Source of the DNA: Nitrososphaera sp. UBA210
Lineage (GTDB): Archaea > Thermoproteota > Nitrososphaeria > Nitrososphaerales > Nitrososphaeraceae
Assembly: GCA_002494895.1 (NCBI GenBank)
Contig: DADA01000016.1
Coordinates: 1 to 7,445 of the forward strand
Direction: 5' to 3'
Length of the DNA: 7,445 nucleotides
The notes beneath the pieces were generated by a model that was given only the letters and a program-made list of their open reading frames with translations, was not told where the DNA came from and did not search any database. The stretch's first letter is position 1; every line of letters starts with the position of its first letter. The translations under genes and the position numbers were made by a program. Below, piece by piece: positions 6,751 to 7,445 of the stretch.

Positions 6751-6776
6751 GGTGCGCACTAAAACGCCAGCGCACC
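6751..6776. other. Inverted repeat with 7-bp perfect arms
   Basis: GGTGCGC (6751-6757) and GCGCACC (6770-6776) flank a 12-nt loop. It lies in the 190-bp non-coding stretch between the PPOX gene and the miniprotein gene. It could be an RNA hairpin at the end of the PPOX transcript, though no T-run follows on the minus strand, or a protein-binding site. Confidence 0.4.
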
Positions 6777-6778
6777 TT

Positions 6779-6807
6779 ATCATAAGCGATTGATACTAAT
6801 CATAAGC
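6779..6807. promoter_or_regulatory. Tandem ATCATAAGC repeats 20 bp apart
   Basis: ATCATAAGC occurs at 6779-6787 and 6799-6807. The 20-bp period is about two helical turns, so two proteins would sit on one DNA face. The first copy overlaps the palindrome CTTATCATAAG (6776-6786). It lies roughly 100-125 bp before the miniprotein ATG. An operator is possible; the regulator is unknown. Confidence 0.35.
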
Positions 6808-6872
6808 AGTTTTGAAGCAATGGTGTCGTTGGGAATTCCCGTAACTGTCAGCGACATATGCAAATAAGGCAC

Positions 6873-7346
6873 CTACGTCGCCTTTGCAAAGTCCCAGGCA
6901 GAGAAGAATTTTGGTGTGATTTCGATTACAACCTCGGTTCCATTCCTAGTATTTTCCATCAGCATCTTTGCGAGCGGGTGCTCGAGAGTACCAAGGTACT
7001 TTAGGTTTATCTTCTCGACAATTTTCAGGTTCTTGTCCCTATCTTCAGAAATGGTCGCGACGCCCTTTCCCTTCACCCCTTTGTACGGAAAATTCTCGTC
7101 GTCTATTGAAAAGTAGACTCTGTCCGGATTTCTCTTTAGATTCGTGACCTTCTTTGTCACCTTTTGTGTCCCGGTATATATCTTGCCAGAGTCTGCGTCA
7201 TAATGGAACCAGACGGGATGGATGGTAGGATAACCGTCCTTGTCTATAGTAGCCAGCTGTATGTTGAGTTTGCTCTCAAGAAATCTGCCAACCTCCGCTT
7301 CAGTTACAGGATTTGGCATGCCAGGAAGCGCTTGTATTACTTTCAT
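6873..7346 (-). CDS. PPOX-superfamily split-barrel protein (flavin or F420-binding oxidoreductase type)
   Basis: The protein has 157 residues from ATG 7346. A TTG at 7370 would add eight residues but lies inside the TATA box (7369-7377), so it cannot be on the mRNA; the ATG is 27 nt from the box centre, ideal for a leaderless start. The sequence follows the pyridoxamine-5'-phosphate-oxidase-like split-barrel pattern: an N-terminal helix (EVGRFLES), LATIDKDGYPTIHPVWF (31-47), the strand KIYTGTQ, then KKVTNLKRNPDRVYFSID (65-82), the GVKGKGVATI strand (90-99), and a closing EVVIEITPKFFSAWDF. Members bind FMN, F420 or heme. The GTQ-VTKKVTNLKRNP segment is the usual cofactor-phosphate contact region. 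Length is typical for single-domain members. Substrate and cofactor cannot be read from the sequence; F420 is plausible because thaumarchaea make it. It is probably transcribed alone. Confidence 0.9.
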   Translation of the reverse strand: MKVIQALPGMPNPVTEAEVGRFLESKLNIQLATIDKDGYPTIHPVWFHYDADSGKIYTGTQKVTKKVTNLKRNPDRVYFSIDDENFPYKGVKGKGVATISEDRDKNLKIVEKINLKYLGTLEHPLAKMLMENTRNGTEVVIEITPKFFSAWDFAKAT

Positions 7347-7368
7347 GCGTGTTCTAGGTTCGTATTTC

Positions 7369-7377
7369 AATATAAAG
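7369..7377 (-). promoter_or_regulatory. Strong archaeal TATA box for the PPOX-family gene
   Basis: On the minus strand this reads CTTTATATT, close to the archaeal consensus and the best promoter in the window. Its centre is 27 nt before ATG 7346, predicting a transcript that begins at the start codon. It therefore decides the choice of start. The remaining 68 bp to the right edge show no gene. Confidence 0.7.
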
Positions 7378-7445
7378 ATTGAATGATACCTGTGAAAACT
7401 GTTCTCGAGCTACTCGCTCAAGTCATTCTAAAGAGTTTGCCTCCA

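Noticed and set aside
7381..7428. GAATGA and TCATTC inverted hexamers upstream of the PPOX gene, checked as part of a C/D-box RNA or tRNA
   Set aside because: There is no C box/D box set, no cloverleaf, and the arms are short and far apart, so chance is the simplest explanation.
1..7445. CRISPR array, transposon ends or attachment site
   Set aside because: No regularly spaced identical repeats with unique spacers, no transposase, no target-site duplication and no tRNA fragment were seen on either strand.

Overview
The window looks like a chromosomal segment of a soil-type ammonia-oxidising thaumarchaeon of the Nitrososphaera kind. This is an inference from four things: moderate base composition, archaeal TATA-like boxes 26-32 nt before most starts (so leaderless or nearly leaderless mRNAs), TTG start codons, and gene content (a large secreted LamG/lectin protein, a split-barrel flavin/F420-type oxidoreductase of the PPOX superfamily, a soluble class III cyclase-like protein). 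There are no rRNA or tRNA genes, no insertion sequence and no CRISPR array.

Layout. Positions 1-3814 (minus) hold the N-terminal 1271 residues of one very large exported protein that runs off the left edge. Its order is signal peptide, LamG, two C-type-lectin-like domains, LamG, beta module, LamG, then the start of a second beta module. A 185-bp divergent promoter region (3815-3999) with a perfect 18-bp palindrome separates it from a plus-strand gene (4000-4578) for a single-pass membrane protein with a cytoplasmic domain. That gene converges, with a 16-bp gap, on a minus-strand gene (4595-6160) for a class III nucleotidyl cyclase-like protein with an unusual active site and an all-beta C-terminal domain. 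Further right are a two-gene minus-strand unit (6271-6682), in which an unlisted-size 51-residue membrane miniprotein overlaps the start of an 87-residue protein, a 190-bp non-coding stretch with repeats (6683-6872), and a PPOX-family gene (6873-7346).

How the parts may fit. The large protein is a probable cell-surface adhesin or glycan binder. The cyclase keeps both metal aspartates and the catalytic arginine, but lacks the Lys/Asp pair that selects purines and the transition-state Asn. With a beta-rich C-terminal domain in the position where AGS-C sensor domains occur in anti-phage cyclases, it is the best candidate here for an undescribed signalling or defence protein. The convergent membrane protein is a possible but unproven partner. 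No function could be assigned to the two small overlapping genes.
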